Source of the DNA: Ferrimicrobium sp.
GTDB lineage: Bacteria > Actinomycetota > Acidimicrobiia > Acidimicrobiales > Acidimicrobiaceae
Length of the DNA: 64,000 nt
Assembly: GCF_027364955.1 (NCBI RefSeq)
Contig: NZ_DAHXOI010000010.1
Span: 1-64,000 of the forward strand
Direction: 5' to 3'
In this document: positions 63,971 through 64,000 of the stretch, one piece after another
Position numbering within the stretch: position 1 is the first letter of the stretch
Layout of the letters: every line of letters begins with the position of its first letter
The notes under the pieces: generated by a model
Seen by the model: the letters and a program-made list of their open reading frames with translations, nothing else
What the model was told of the DNA's origin: nothing
The model's database searches: none
Made by a program: the position numbers and the translations under genes

Positions 63971-64000
63971 GGGGGCAAGCGAAGGTTGACTGAGTTCTAG

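Overview
The window looks like a chromosomal segment of a moderately GC-rich actinobacterium. Actinobacterial markers are the SCO6880-type conjugation protein, a DUF4913-like protein, a FolP2-type dihydropteroate synthase and a BldD-like regulator carrying the c-di-GMP-binding signature. The acetate genes, the polyferredoxin/flavoprotein redox module and the secreted repeat proteins would suit an acidophilic iron-oxidising Acidimicrobiia such as Ferrimicrobium. That assignment is inference from gene content, not a search result.

Left part, 1-32.8 kb: an accessory island. (a) 79-1121 holds decayed restriction genes. (b) 1296-4196 holds a ubiquitin-like conjugation operon on the minus strand (multiubiquitin-family Ubl, E1/ThiF enzyme, cysteine-rich DUF6527-like protein). 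It is divergent from an XRE repressor plus ImmA/IrrE metalloprotease pair, and a perfect palindrome overlaps the -35 box of the Ubl promoter. This resembles a DNA-damage- or protease-controlled defence module. (c) 5082-21847 is a conjugative, ICE-like transfer region: cell-wall hydrolase, pilin-like protein, TcpC/VirB8-like protein, TrbL/VirB6-like protein, an SCO6880-type protein split by one in-frame TGA, VirB4-like ATPase, a large secreted repeat protein, ArdC-like antirestriction protein, VirD4-like coupling protein, HNH nuclease, small plasmid-type proteins and a truncated DnaG-like primase. No relaxase or integrase is visible. (d) 22155-31224 is a tightly overlapping type I restriction operon (Mrr-like nuclease, HsdM, PD-(D/E)XK protein, HsdS in two halves, HsdR) followed by two membrane proteins. 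The HsdS halves meet at a 9-nt homopolymer, and three 12-bp repeats lie in the helical linker. The island ends near a tRNA-Ala(GGC) whose 3' end faces it, a plausible integration site.

Right part, 33-64 kb: mostly housekeeping. It runs leuS, a hypothetical protein, an APH-like kinase, CnoX-like thioredoxin, folP2-like gene, holA, then an SRPBCC-EVE-MarR set and photolyase. Next come an Rrf2-type regulator with an unusual C-terminal extension, divergent from a membrane polyferredoxin and a ferredoxin/GltD/flavodoxin-like fusion protein, then amtB and a surface protein. After these come lepA divergent from rpsT, hrcA-dnaJ-rsmE, the BldD-like regulator with two small proteins, and satP, acs and a tyrosine-phosphatase-like protein.

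The genes cooperate in four clear blocks: a Ubl defence-like block with its own regulator pair, a conjugation block, a restriction block, and an Rrf2-controlled electron-transfer block. Acetate uptake (satP) and activation (acs) lie near each other on the same strand.
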